From positions 434,001-498,000 of the forward strand of contig NZ_SAIY01000003.1 of NCBI RefSeq assembly GCF_010560025.1: a DNA stretch of 64,000 nt. Direction: 5' to 3'. This stretch comes from Verrucosispora sioxanthis. GTDB taxonomy: Bacteria; Actinomycetota; Actinomycetes; Mycobacteriales; Micromonosporaceae. Within the stretch, counting starts at the first letter, position 1; each line of letters begins with the position of its first letter. Below are positions 25,389 to 36,163 of this stretch, in pieces. The notes below the pieces were generated by a model. It saw only the letters and a program-made list of their open reading frames with translations. It was not told the DNA's origin and searched no databases. Both the position numbers and the translations under genes were made by a program.

Positions 25389-28163
25389 TTACGACGGCGC
25401 GGGCTGGGGCGGGAGGTCGGGGGCGAGGAGGCGTTGGCGTTCGGCGGCCACGACTTCCTGGACGAGTTCGGCCTCGGACAGGTCCACCGCCTCGGGGCTC
25501 GCGTCGGCCGTGTCGCTGACCCGGGCGAAGTCGTCGAAGATGCGGCGCTTGCCCGCCAGCAGTTCGGTGATCCGCTGGTCGACGCCCTCCTCGGAGAGCA
25601 GCCGGTGCACCTGCACCGACTGGACCTGCCCCATCCGGTGTGCCCGGGCGATGGCCTGCGCCTCGGTGGTGGGTTTGAGCTGCGGTTCACAGATGACGAC
25701 GACGGAGGCGGACTGGATGTTGAGCCCGACGCCACCGGCCACGATCTGGGCCACCAGGGCGGCGCCATGGCGGGCGGCGGAGAACTCGTCCACCATCCGC
25801 TGCCGGTGGTTGGCGGGCACCGAGCCGGTCAGCGGACCGAAGACCGGGCCGGGCAGGGTCCGGGCGAGCAGGTCGAGGACCTCCCTGAAGTGGGAGAAGA
25901 CGATGATCCGGCGCTCGTTCTCGGCCGCCTCCCGGACGAGCTCGACGAGGCGCCGCACCTTGGTGGACTCGGCCGCCGCAAGCATGGCCGCCTGGCGCAT
26001 CTGCATGAAGTTGCCCCGCTCGACCGCCTCGCGGTAACGCCTGGTGTCCGCCGGAGACATCGGCAGCCACTCCTCGACCTCGATCAGTTCGGGCAGTTCG
26101 TCGAGCACGTCGTCCTGGTTGCGACGCAGGTACGCCGGTGCGATCTGCCGCCGGAACCGTGCTGGCGACAGGTCGGTGGCGTCGACGGTCAGGTCGGGGC
26201 GTACGTAGGAGGCGAGGTTACGGAACTCGTCGACCCTGTTCTCCAGCGGCGTACCGGTGAGCAGGATGGCCCGGTCGGCGCGTGCGACGAGTTCCTTCGT
26301 CCTGATCGACCGCTGCGCCTGGGGGTTCTTGACGTAGTGGGCCTCGTCGACCACGACGCACGCCAGGTCGGGCGACTCCGGTAGCCGCGGCCCCCACCAG
26401 GCGAGGGTCTCGTAGGTGGTGACCGCCACGCCTCCGTCCCGCTGCCAGGCACGGGCAGCGGTCTCGCGCCCCGCGCCGTGCACCCGGTGCGGACGCAGCG
26501 TCGACTTGCCGCTGATCTCGCGGACCCAGTTGGTCACCACGGCGGCGGGACACACCACCAGGAAATGGGTGTCTCCCCTGCTGCGCAGGTGTGCCAGCAC
26601 CGCGAGCGCCTCGACGGTCTTGCCGAGGCCCATCTCGTCCCCGACGATGACCTTCCGCTGGACCAGGGCGAAGCGGGCGGCGAAGCTCTGGTAGCCGCGC
26701 AGGGAGGCGGTCAGGTGCGCGCCGTCGAGTGCCTGGTCGCGTACCGCCTCGATGATCTCGTCCGGGAGGTCGCCGTGCGCCGCGCGCTCGTCACCGCTGG
26801 CGAATCCCAGCTCGGCGAGCATGGCGAGGTAGTCGGCGGGGCGGGCGAGGAAGTCGTCCCACGGGTCGGCACGCAGGTTCCGTCGACCGGGCGCGGTCGA
26901 CCTGCCGAGCAGCTCGGCTCGCCGTTCGACGATCTCGATGCTCTCGCGGAGACCGCTGGCGGCGAGCCCTCGGGTCGGCACCACCAGCAGGTGGCTGGTC
27001 CTGCGGTCGATGGTGCCGCCCAGCGGCGCGAGTTCGGCGGCGCGTTCGAGGTCGGCTGCCGCGCCGTGGGTGCGCCGGTGCGCGTCCCACTCGGCGAGGC
27101 ACCGCAACAGGTGGGTGGTCTCCGGGTGGCGGTGGTCGACGTCGATGCGGACCGGCGTGTCGTCGTAGGTGGTCTGTCGCAGGGTGTGGGCCGCACCGAT
27201 CAGGCGACGGGCCGAGGTCTCCCCGACACCCGGAAGCGCCTGAAGGGTCGCGCCCCGGTGCAGCACGTCCTGCACCGTGGTGACTCCGGCGTCGGTCAGT
27301 GGCCCGAGGCGGAACCGGTCCCGGGTGACGGTCCGTACCGCCTCCACCGGCATGTCCCGCAGGATGCGTTGCACCTCACGATGTCTGACCTGCTCGCCCG
27401 CTTCACGTGCCGCCGACCGGTACTTGGCCTCGCCGGCCACGACCTTGTCGATGGCGGCAAGTGCCGCCGGCAGGCCCCCGAAGACCGACCGGTCCACCAG
27501 CTCGGGCTCCCAGCCGACCCGACCCGCCAGCTCCGGCTCGAAGCCGCGCCGCCCGGCTGGCTCGAAGTCGCGCCGCCCGGCTGGCTCGGAGCCGCGCCGC
27601 TCAGCGGGATCAGAGCCGGGGCGCTCGGTGAGGAGTGCGAAGCGAAGGGCCGGGTCGAGTAGGTCGTCCAGGCCGTTCCGGGCCGGGTCAGGGGGTGCGG
27701 TGTGGACGCCGAGCTGCGCCAGACGCTCGGGCCCCTCGGCGGCGGTGACCTCCGCGTACCGGTGACGCAGGAACGTCGCCGCGGTGGCCGCCGATTGTCT
27801 CCTCGCCGGCCCGGTGAGGTAGCGGCGTACGTCGAGCATCGGCGCGAGGTCGGTGACGGCGCGGGGGGCGTCATCGGTGAGCAGGCGCAGCAGGGCACGG
27901 TCGGCGTTCGTCGTCGCGGGAAGCATGGCTCGTTCCCGTAGCCGTCGGACGATGTCGCGGTCGCTGTCCCCCAGCGGGAGTACGCGCCAGGCGGGCTTGC
28001 CGGACCGGTCGACCAGGATGCTGCGGGCCAGCATGGTGGCTTCGGCGCTGCCGGCCGCGTGCTGAACCGCCCGGTGCCAGTTCTTTGCCGTCGTGGCGAG
28101 CTGACCCCACCGTCTGAAGTCCGCCACGAGCCGACGGAGTTCTTCACGCTCGGCCTTGTCCAT
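25389..28163 (-). CDS. SNF2-family DNA-dependent ATPase/helicase-like protein with HhH motif
   Basis: About 924 residues. A helical N-terminal region is followed by a short repeat tract (about residues 178-210), a helix-hairpin-helix LQALPGVGETSARRLIGAA near residue 305, then the SNF2 core: Walker A GDEMGLGKTVEAL near 506, DEAH box VVDEAHYVKN near 605, and motif VI QAIARAHRMGQVQ near 840. Such proteins translocate on duplex DNA and remodel or repair it. ATG 28163 was chosen; ATG 28202 (13 residues longer) is possible, and an open frame further upstream only shadows the next gene. Confidence 0.88.
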   Translation of the reverse strand: MDKAEREELRRLVADFRRWGQLATTAKNWHRAVQHAAGSAEATMLARSILVDRSGKPAWRVLPLGDSDRDIVRRLRERAMLPATTNADRALLRLLTDDAPRAVTDLAPMLDVRRYLTGPARRQSAATAATFLRHRYAEVTAAEGPERLAQLGVHTAPPDPARNGLDDLLDPALRFALLTERPGSDPAERRGSEPAGRRDFEPAGRRGFEPELAGRVGWEPELVDRSVFGGLPAALAAIDKVVAGEAKYRSAAREAGEQVRHREVQRILRDMPVEAVRTVTRDRFRLGPLTDAGVTTVQDVLHRGATLQALPGVGETSARRLIGAAHTLRQTTYDDTPVRIDVDHRHPETTHLLRCLAEWDAHRRTHGAAADLERAAELAPLGGTIDRRTSHLLVVPTRGLAASGLRESIEIVERRAELLGRSTAPGRRNLRADPWDDFLARPADYLAMLAELGFASGDERAAHGDLPDEIIEAVRDQALDGAHLTASLRGYQSFAARFALVQRKVIVGDEMGLGKTVEALAVLAHLRSRGDTHFLVVCPAAVVTNWVREISGKSTLRPHRVHGAGRETAARAWQRDGGVAVTTYETLAWWGPRLPESPDLACVVVDEAHYVKNPQAQRSIRTKELVARADRAILLTGTPLENRVDEFRNLASYVRPDLTVDATDLSPARFRRQIAPAYLRRNQDDVLDELPELIEVEEWLPMSPADTRRYREAVERGNFMQMRQAAMLAAAESTKVRRLVELVREAAENERRIIVFSHFREVLDLLARTLPGPVFGPLTGSVPANHRQRMVDEFSAARHGAALVAQIVAGGVGLNIQSASVVVICEPQLKPTTEAQAIARAHRMGQVQSVQVHRLLSEEGVDQRITELLAGKRRIFDDFARVSDTADASPEAVDLSEAELVQEVVAAERQRLLAPDLPPQPAPS
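27535..27630 (-). repeat. Four imperfect 24-bp tandem repeats inside the SNF2 gene
   Basis: Units begin at 27535, 27559, 27583 and 27607 with the word GGCTCGAAGNCGCGCCGCCC decaying towards the right. On the coding strand they give an 8-residue period (SDPAERRG, SEPAGRRD, FEPAGRRG), a charged flexible linker between the N-terminal region and the HhH/SNF2 part. Confidence 0.8.
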
Positions 28164-28303
28164 CCGCACCCCGGCCCGGTACCCCGCCAGCCACCCGCCC
28201 ATGCCGCATAGCTGACCATGCCGCCTGCCCGACCACGGCACACGCCTCACCACGCCGCGCTCCCGACATGGCACGTGGCGGCGCCCGCTCGGGCGCCGGC
28301 CGG

Positions 28304-29052
28304 TCATTCCGGCGCGGCCCCGTTGTCGACCAGCCGGAAACGCGTGGTCAGCGCGGCGTCGCCCAACTCCTCCAGGATCAGGCCCCGGGTCGCCGAGTTC
28401 TGTAGGTAGGCCGAGTGGCTGCTGATCGCGTACGTCGGTTCGCCGGCGCGTTGTCCACTCCGGACGACCGTGAACTGCTGTCTCGGCTCCTGCGGCGCGC
28501 AGGCGGCCGCCACCACCCGCAGCGGCTGGCTGCCCGACGACCGCACCTCCCAGCACACGTCGGTCGCTCCGCCGCCCCGCTCGGCGGCCCGGACCTGGTA
28601 GGTGTCGGAGCCCAGGGGCGTGAACACGAACAACTGGCGGCCCTCGGCGCCGTCGACCTCGGCGAGGCGGCCGTCGGCGAGCAGTGACAGCCCACCGCTC
28701 TGCTCGGCCGCGCGGACGACGGTCACCTGCCGCCGCCCGGACAGCAGCGGGTCGTTGCTCGGCGGGCCGGACGTGGCGGCCGGGTCGGGGCTGGTCGACG
28801 TGGTGGCCGGGGCCGTCGTCGGGCCAGCCGGCCCGACGGGAAGGAGTCCGGATCTCCCGATGGACGGGCCAGGACCGCGCCGGCACCGAGCAGACCGACG
28901 AGTACGGCGGCCAGGGTGACGGATGCCGCCTGTCGGCGGCGGCGACGGGTGTCGCCCCGGCGTCGGACGTCGGCCGCGGCCGGCACCCTGCCCTGCCGGC
29001 CGTGCCCGGCCAACGCGCGCAGGACCTCGTCGAGGTGCGGCTCAGGAACCAT
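28304..29052 (-). pseudogene. Single-helix membrane protein with beta-trefoil-like C-domain, frameshifted
   Basis: Partner gene of the ECF sigma factor: ATG 29052 overlaps the sigma stop by one base (TGATG). The first frame encodes MVPEPHLDEVLRALAGHG, an Arg-rich stretch and one transmembrane helix (VTLAAVLVGLLGAGAVLA), then runs out of homology at about 28860 and stops at 28723. The third frame from about 28855 continues with PAGPTTAPATTSTSP, a DPLLSGRRQVTVV motif and a 140-residue domain ending at 28304 that is clearly paralogous to 29649-30269. One missing base near 28835-28865 explains the break (length leaves remainder 2). An intact version would be about 250 residues, possibly an anti-sigma or sigma-controlled exported protein. 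Confidence 0.75.
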
Positions 29053-29561
29053 CACTGCCCTCCCCCGCCCGTGGTCTCGTATGCGTCGTCGCTGAGGTGC
29101 ACGGCGAGGGCCCGGCGTCCCCGGGCCAGCCGCGTCTTGACGGTGTTCACGTTGCAGCCGATCTCCGCCGCGATCTCGGTCACGCTGAGCCCGACCAGGT
29201 GGTGCAGCACCACCACCCGCCGCTGCTCGGCGGAGATGCGGCGCAGCGCCGACACCACCGCCACATGATCGACCGAGGTCGCCTCGACCTGCTGGCCGGC
29301 CGCCTCCCGCCGGTGGGCACGCAGCCGGTTCACCGCCTTGCGCCACGCGCTCACCGCGATCCGATAGGCGACGCGGCGGACCCACGCCTCCGGGCTGTCG
29401 CACTCCCGCACCGACGCCCAGCGGTCCCAGGCCCTGGCGTACGCCTCCGCCACCGCGTCCTCGGCCTCGGCGCGGCTGCCGGTCATCGCGGACAGGTGGC
29501 CCAGGACCCGCTGCGCCGACGCCGCGTAGAAGGCGTCGAACTCCTCAGCGTCGCGTTTCAC
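29052..29561 (-). CDS. ECF RNA polymerase sigma factor (sigma-70 family)
   Basis: 169 residues. Region 2 spans FDAFYAASAQRVLGHLSAMT through DAVAEAYARAWDRW, and region 4 has the helix-turn-helix LSVTEIAAEIGCNVNTVKTR. There is no C-terminal extension. It directs RNA polymerase to a small regulon, presumably including its own unit. The next gene, overlapping by one base, encodes a single-helix membrane protein, the usual position of an anti-sigma factor, although no zinc anti-sigma motif is seen there. Confidence 0.9.
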   Translation of the reverse strand: MKRDAEEFDAFYAASAQRVLGHLSAMTGSRAEAEDAVAEAYARAWDRWASVRECDSPEAWVRRVAYRIAVSAWRKAVNRLRAHRREAAGQQVEATSVDHVAVVSALRRISAEQRRVVVLHHLVGLSVTEIAAEIGCNVNTVKTRLARGRRALAVHLSDDAYETTGGGGQ

Positions 29562-29648
29562 TCACGTTCCCACCCGTACTGTCGCTGCTGATCGTGCCCG
29601 GCGGACGACGCACGCCCCCGGGCCGGGACCGGGGGCGCCAGGGGTGCC

Positions 29649-30269
29649 CTACCTTCGGGGTGCCGGTCCGGTGTCGGTGAACCGGAAGCTACTCGCCGGA
29701 GGGGCGTCGCCCAACTCCTCCATGATCAGACCGGATCGCGCGGAGTCCCGCAGGTACGCCCACCGGTTGCTGATCAGGTACTCACGGGGACCACCGTCGG
29801 CGACGGCGGTGATCTCGAAGCGCTGGGCCGGGTCGTCGGCCCGGCAGGTGGTGCCCCGCACGTACAGCGGCCGGCTGTCGCCCGGGTTGCGTACCTGCCA
29901 GCAGACCGGCTGCCCGGTGCCGCCGCCGTAGTAGGCCTTGACGAGGAACTGTCCCGAACCCACCGGGGTCGGCACGAACACCTGCCGGCCCCGGTCGTCG
30001 TCCACCTCCGCCAACCGGCCGCCGTCGAGCAGCGCCAGCCCGGACTCGAAGGCACCGACCCGGACGATGGTGACCCGGCGCTTGCCGGACAGCAGCGGAT
30101 CCCCCGCCGACGTGGGCCGTGGCGTGGCCGCCGACGCCGCACCGTCGGGCGACCGGACACCCGCCACCGCGACCGGCTCGCCGGAGGCCGGACCCATGGA
30201 GTACATGCCCACGGCGGTACCGGTCAGCACCACCAGGCCCGCAGCGGCGAGCCACCTACCCAGCAACAC
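29649..30269 (-). CDS. Exported/membrane-anchored protein, paralogue of the sigma-linked C-domain
   Basis: 206 residues of unknown function. An N-terminal hydrophobic helix (LAAAGLVVLTGTAVGMY) serves as signal or anchor, followed by a Pro/Thr/Ala linker, the motif DPLLSGKRRVTIVR and a domain shared with 28304-28726: LAEVDDDRGRQVFVPTP, CWQVR, a second Cys, ISNRWAYLRDSARSGLIMEE. Regular strands and CW motifs suggest a beta-trefoil or fascin-like fold, but this is a guess. GTG 30269 was chosen because GGGAGGA lies 4 nt upstream; an upstream in-frame start at 30293 is weaker. Confidence 0.75.
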   Translation of the reverse strand: MLLGRWLAAAGLVVLTGTAVGMYSMGPASGEPVAVAGVRSPDGAASAATPRPTSAGDPLLSGKRRVTIVRVGAFESGLALLDGGRLAEVDDDRGRQVFVPTPVGSGQFLVKAYYGGGTGQPVCWQVRNPGDSRPLYVRGTTCRADDPAQRFEITAVADGGPREYLISNRWAYLRDSARSGLIMEELGDAPPASSFRFTDTGPAPRR

Positions 30270-30420
30270 GATTCCTCCCGAGCTGCTCAGCACCGGGGTC
30301 AGCCACCGGGTGGCGGCTGATCCTCGGTCGATTCAGCGAGATGACGCGTACGGCTGGTGGAGGGTTTCACGGTCGGTCGAATCTCTTGCGTCCGGCTGCA
30401 CCCGGCCGGATCGCGGGCCG

Positions 30421-30834
30421 TCAGCCCAGCTTGACCAGGCGCATGCCGGTGCGGATCAGCACCACCGCGCCACCGGCGGCCATGACCAGGCCGACGCCGG
30501 GCATCAGTTGCCCCCAGGCGCCGGTGCTGGCGCTGAGGCTGATCAGGCGGGCCACCTGCCATCCGACGATGGCGGCGACGACCAGCCCGGGGATCAGGCT
30601 GTGCGCGATGGCCACCTTGCGGTACGGCAGCAGGGCGCCGGCGACGGCGAGGAACGCCATGCTCAGCGTCCACAGACCGGGACCGGCCGCACCGGAGAGT
30701 GACCCGAACGGCGTGATGACCCAGGGCAGCAGCGAGCCGACAAGCGCGAGCACGCCGCCGACGATCATGCCGAGACTGCCGGCGTGGAAGACGCGCCGGC
30801 GAACCGGGGCGGCGGTGGATGCGGTGTCGGCCAT
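30421..30834 (-). CDS. Small integral membrane protein, unknown function
   Basis: 137 residues with four hydrophobic segments (about residues 18-41, 52-69, 78-97, 108-127) and short Arg-rich loops. No known motif. It lies upstream of the sigma-linked paralogue on the same strand, 150 bp away, and may be an independent unit. Confidence 0.65.
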   Translation of the reverse strand: MADTASTAAPVRRRVFHAGSLGMIVGGVLALVGSLLPWVITPFGSLSGAAGPGLWTLSMAFLAVAGALLPYRKVAIAHSLIPGLVVAAIVGWQVARLISLSASTGAWGQLMPGVGLVMAAGGAVVLIRTGMRLVKLG

Positions 30835-31228
30835 GTCCGGATGCTAGGCGCTGCGCGCCGTTGACCGGACGGGCAGATCGGTGAGCGGTCGGGCGGGATC
30901 GGTGGACGGGCGGACCGGGCCCGCGAAAACCACGAAAGCGGACGATTCAGCATCCCCGTCCGGGCCGTTCGACCGTTCGCGGAGTCCAACGGACCGCTCG
31001 GCGACCCGAAGCCGCACCTGACCGGATCAACTCTTGCCTGGCCAGGCTGCGTCACGTTCGCTTCGCAGACCACAGGTGTGACCGACCGCACAGCCACGTC
31101 GAGCAGTACGGCGACGCGGGTGGGCGGGTCGGGCCCCGGCACCAGCACCGCGTCACCACCAACCGGGCGCCGTGTCGCAGGCCCCTCGCCGGATCTACCG
31201 GTTCCATACCGACTAGGAGGCTCCAGAC
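30835..31228. other. 394-bp spacer upstream of the symporter operon
   Basis: No gene is supportable. It should contain the divergent promoters for the membrane protein at 30834 and the DUF4212/symporter unit at 31229. A CRP-like site lies at 31077-31092. Confidence 0.6.
31077..31092. promoter_or_regulatory. CRP/GlxR-like binding site
   Basis: TGTGA-CCGACC-GCACA matches the cyclic-AMP receptor consensus TGTGA-N6-TCACA with one mismatch. It lies 137 bp upstream of the DUF4212 start. In related actinobacteria CRP homologues control acetate and short-acid uptake, so a role for this symporter is plausible. Confidence 0.5.
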
Positions 31229-31578
31229 ATGACCGAGGTAACCCCCGACAAGGAGACCCGTGGCGGTGAACCGCCACCGGCGGCACCACCACCGGCGTCC
31301 CCGCCGGACAACGGCTGGCGCAAGGAATACTGGAGCCGCAACCTGCGGCTCATGGTGATTCTCCTGGCCGTCTGGTTCGTCGTCTCGTTCGGCTTCGGAA
31401 TTCTGCTTGTCGAACCGCTCAACAACATCGTCATCGCCGGATTCCCGCTCGGCTTCTGGTTCGCCCAGCAGGGATCGATCTACGTCTTTGTCATTCTCAT
31501 CTTCGTGTACGCGAAGATGATGGATCGCCTCGACAACCAGTTCGGCGTGGACGAGCAGGAGACCGAGGGGGCTGACAA

Positions 31579-31582
<4 letters not shown>
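31229..31582 (+). CDS. DUF4212 small subunit of a sodium:solute symporter
   Basis: 117 residues: a Pro/Ala-rich cytoplasmic N-terminus, then two transmembrane helices (LMVILLAVWFVVSFGFGILL and a second around FVILIFVYAKMMD). The family signature YWSRNLRLMVILL and GFPLGFWFAQQGSIYVFV is clear. It is always found beside a large SSS-family symporter and is thought to be its accessory subunit. TAGGAGG precedes the ATG, and the stop overlaps the symporter start by 4 bp (ATGA). Confidence 0.93.
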
Positions 31583-33264
<1,682 letters not shown>

Positions 33265-33286
33265 CCCACAGCCATATCGAGAACCA

Positions 33287-33328
33287 CCGGTCGCCGGTCC
33301 CGCCATCGACGTTGGGGCCGGCGACCGG
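33287..33328 (+). terminator. Hairpin terminator after the symporter
   Basis: Perfect 11-bp arms CCGGTCGCCGG (33287-33297) and CCGGCGACCGG (33318-33328) with a 20-nt loop, 22 bp after the symporter stop. There is no U tract, as is common in high-GC actinobacteria. Confidence 0.75.
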
Positions 33329-33384
33329 CCGTGGGCCGTACCCGCGGCCTGCGCGGCTCGGTCCGACGAGCGGGCCGGAGGTGT

Positions 33385-33399
33385 GAGGTGGCTTACCTC
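33385..33399. promoter_or_regulatory. Inverted repeat upstream of the Bcr/CflA gene
   Basis: GAGGT-GGCTT-ACCTC, 15 bp, located 100 bp before the GTG at 33499. It is a possible repressor site for the exporter; no regulator gene is adjacent. Confidence 0.35.
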
Positions 33400-33498
33400 T
33401 GGATCAAGCGGGAATCAGCGCACCGCCGGTGGGTTGCAGGCAGGTATGAGCATCGCACCACGTCCCGCCCCGTCCTCCGGCCGGCGGGAGGCCCTCCG

Positions 33499-34779
33499 GT
33501 GAGCGGCGTCGACACCGCCGCACCACCGGCCGCGCTGATGCCGGGCGACCTGATGAACCGCCGCCAGCGCCTGCGCCTCATCCTCGTCCTCGGCTCACTG
33601 ATCGCGGTGGGTCCGCTGACCATCGACATGTACCTTCCCGCGCTGCCCTCGATCGTCGACGACCTCGGCACCACCTCGGCGGCGGTCCAACTGACCCTCA
33701 CCGGCACCCTCATCGGCCTCGCCCTCGGACAACTGCTGATCGGCCCGCTCTCCGACGCCGTCGGCCGGCGGGCACCGCTGATCGCCGGCACGGCGCTGCA
33801 CATCGCGGCGTCCGTGTGCTGCGCCCTCGCCCCGAACATCACCGTGCTCGGCGCGCTGCGGGTGATCCAGGGCCTGGGTGCGGCGGCAGCCGCCGTCATC
33901 GCCATGGCCGTGGTCCGGGACCTGTTCAGCGGCACGGCCTTCGCCCAACTGCTGTCCCGCCTGTTGCTCGTGATGGGCGCCGCCCCGATCCTCGCGCCGA
34001 CCCTCGGCAGCGAGTTGCTGCGGTGGACGCAGTGGCGCGGGGTGTTCGCCGCCCTCGCGGTCTTCGGCGTACTGCTGCTGCTGATCGCGATGCTCGGCCT
34101 GCCGGAGACGTTGCCGCCGCTGCGGCGCCAGCGCGGCGGTGTGCTGCCCACCGTCCGGCTCTACGGCTCGCTGCTGCGTGACCGCGCCTTCGTCGGGCTG
34201 GTGCTGGTGGCCGGGCTGGCCATGGCGGCCCTGTTCGCCTACGTCGGCGGCTCCTCGTTCGTCCTGCAGGAGCGGTACGGGCTCGACGAGCAGCAGTTCG
34301 GGCTGGCGTTCGGTGCCGGCGCGGTGGGACTGATCGCGGCCACCCAGGGCAACGTACGCCTGCTGCGTCGCTGGTCCCCGCAGCGGATCCTGGTGACCGC
34401 CCTGATCGTCGGCTCGGCCGCCAGCCTGGTGCTGCTCGGCCTCGCCGCGACCGGCACCGGTGGCCTGCCGGCGCTGCTCGCGTCGCTCTGGGTGGTGCTC
34501 GCGGCGGCCGGCCTGGCGCTGCCCAACGCTCCCGCCCTGGCGCTGACCCGGCACGGCGAGGCGGCCGGCACCGCCTCCGCCCTGCTCGGCGCGGTGCAGT
34601 TCGGCATCGGAGCGGTGGCCGCTCCTCTCGTGGGTGTGCTCGGCACCGGTGCCGTGGCGATGGCCCTGGTGATCGCCGGCGGAATGGTCTCGGCTCTGGT
34701 CGTGCTCGTCGTGGTGGTCCGCCCCGGCCAGCTCTCCGTGCCGGAGCCGGTGGAGGCGATGGCCGTCGCCGCCCACTGA
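33499..34779 (+). CDS. MFS multidrug exporter (Bcr/CflA family)
   Basis: 426-residue inner-membrane transporter with 12 predicted segments. The first helix carries GPLTIDMYLPALPSI, the Bcr/CflA signature, followed by QLTLTGTLIGLALGQLLIGPLSDAVGRR (motif A). It exports drugs or metabolites by proton antiport. GTG 33499 follows GGGAGG at a good distance; ATG 33553 (MNRRQRLR) is an alternative, and the upstream extension to 33331 is not protein-like. Confidence 0.9.
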   Translation: MSGVDTAAPPAALMPGDLMNRRQRLRLILVLGSLIAVGPLTIDMYLPALPSIVDDLGTTSAAVQLTLTGTLIGLALGQLLIGPLSDAVGRRAPLIAGTALHIAASVCCALAPNITVLGALRVIQGLGAAAAAVIAMAVVRDLFSGTAFAQLLSRLLLVMGAAPILAPTLGSELLRWTQWRGVFAALAVFGVLLLLIAMLGLPETLPPLRRQRGGVLPTVRLYGSLLRDRAFVGLVLVAGLAMAALFAYVGGSSFVLQERYGLDEQQFGLAFGAGAVGLIAATQGNVRLLRRWSPQRILVTALIVGSAASLVLLGLAATGTGGLPALLASLWVVLAAAGLALPNAPALALTRHGEAAGTASALLGAVQFGIGAVAAPLVGVLGTGAVAMALVIAGGMVSALVVLVVVVRPGQLSVPEPVEAMAVAAH

Positions 34780-34826
34780 GGACTCCGGCCCGCCGGTGTC
34801 GGTGGGTTGCTCTACCGTGCGGCGGC

Positions 34827-36163
34827 GTGAACGCAGTGCAGACGTATCGGTACCTCGCCCCCTCCGCCCTCCGGCAGCGGTCGCTCGCGCTACAGACCAG
34901 CGGCGGTCCCACGCCCAATCCTCGCTTCTTCACCGGTTTCCTCACCACCGGGCAGGCGGCCGCGGTCGGTCTGCTGGCCGTGGCCGAGGTGGCCCGCACC
35001 CGATACCACCGGCCGGTCAGCCCAGCCAGCCTCGACCCGGTGGTGACCGGCAGTCGCGACCGGCTCCGCTTCGAGTCCTTCTCCGGCTGCTGCGGCGTGT
35101 ACGCGCGGCTCGACGTGCTGCCCGCCGGGCTCGACGGTGCGGTGTCCGAGCACGGCACCACAAACGTCGACGTGAACACACCACTGCGCGACGCACTGGC
35201 CCGGGTCGGCGGTCTGGATCCGCTGCACCTGTCGGTCGGTCCGGACGATCTCACCGTCTCAACCCTGGACGGTGCGGTGGTGGAGAAGAAGGTGCTGCTG
35301 CCGGTGCGCTGGCTGCGCGGCTTCGCCGAGGTGCAGGTCCTCGCGGCCCGGTTCGAGCCCTGGCGGAGCTGCCGGCGGCCGAGGCCGCCGCCTTCCTGCG
35401 CCGGCTGCCCAGGGGCAGCGACCGGTCGGTGCTCTGGGTGGTGCCGGCCGGCCGGTCACTGCGGCTGACCTCCCGCCCCGTCGCCGGAGCGGTCTGCCTG
35501 GCCGGGGCCGGCCGGCTGGTCGCGCTGCACCCGCTGCTGCGCTTCGCGAAGACCCTGCGGGTGTACGGCCCGACGGTGGCTGTCGGTGCTGCCCCGGCAC
35601 CAAGCGTCTGGGAACTGGACACCGGCGCGCTGCGGCTGTCGCTGACCCTCTCCCCCGAGCCGTACCGGGGTTTCTCCGGCGAGGGGGCCGCCCTCGCCGC
35701 GCTCGCCGGAGACGATGTCGTCGACGACGCCGACCTCGTCTCCGCCCTGCTGTCCTGGGATCCGACCATCGAGCCGGACCGGCTGGCCGAGCAGGCCGGC
35801 ATCGACGCGGAACGGGTTCGGGGCGCGCTGGCCCAGCTCGGCACCGCCGGCCGGGTCGGTTACGACGTGGCCGAGGCGGCGTACTTCCACCGGGTGATGC
35901 CGTACGACGCGGGCCGTGCCGAGCGGGACAATCCCCGGCTGGTCGGTGCCCGGGCGCTGCTCGACGCCGGGGCGGTACAGCTCGACGGCGCGGCGGCGAC
36001 GGTCCGCAGCGGCGACCAGGTGTACCGGGTCCGCCAGCTGCCCGACGGCGGGCTGACCTGCACCTGCCCCTGGTGGGCGAAACACCGGGGGCAACGCGGC
36101 CCGTGCCGGCATGCCCTGGCCTCCCGGATGCTGGCCACCGAGCGGGTCGAGGAGCGGGTGTGA
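34827..36163 (+). pseudogene. SWIM zinc-finger protein, single frameshift
   Basis: Two frames together encode about 445 residues. Frame one runs from GTG 34827 (MNAVQTYRYLAPSALRQRSL) through TLDGAVVEKKVLLPVRWLRGFAEVQVLAARFEP; homology then switches near 35352-35362 to the frame reading ALAELPAAEAAAFLRRLPRG and continues to 36163. The C-terminal SWIM domain has CTCPWWAKHRGQRGPCRHAL, fitting CxCxnCxH. One missing base would restore the gene. SWIM domains bind DNA or proteins. Its end overlaps the start of the large gene at 36160 by 4 bp, so the two act as a unit. Confidence 0.8.

Noticed and set aside
27535..27630. Tandem repeats considered as a CRISPR array
   Set aside because: Units are contiguous without spacers, and they lie in frame inside a gene.
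28203..28886. Extension of the SNF2 protein to 1165 residues
   Set aside because: The extra part is a shadow of the sigma-linked gene on the same strand and has Arg/Pro-rich non-protein-like composition.
33446..33502. 18-codon frame MSIAPRPAPSSGRREALR overlapping the start of the Bcr/CflA gene
   Set aside because: A stop/start overlap exists, but the ribosome site is poor and there is no promoter or dyad to support a leader peptide.
35272..36159. Extension of the HEAT-like protein to 1173 residues
   Set aside because: The upstream part is an alternate frame of the SWIM gene; GTG 36160 with a 4-bp overlap is the natural start.
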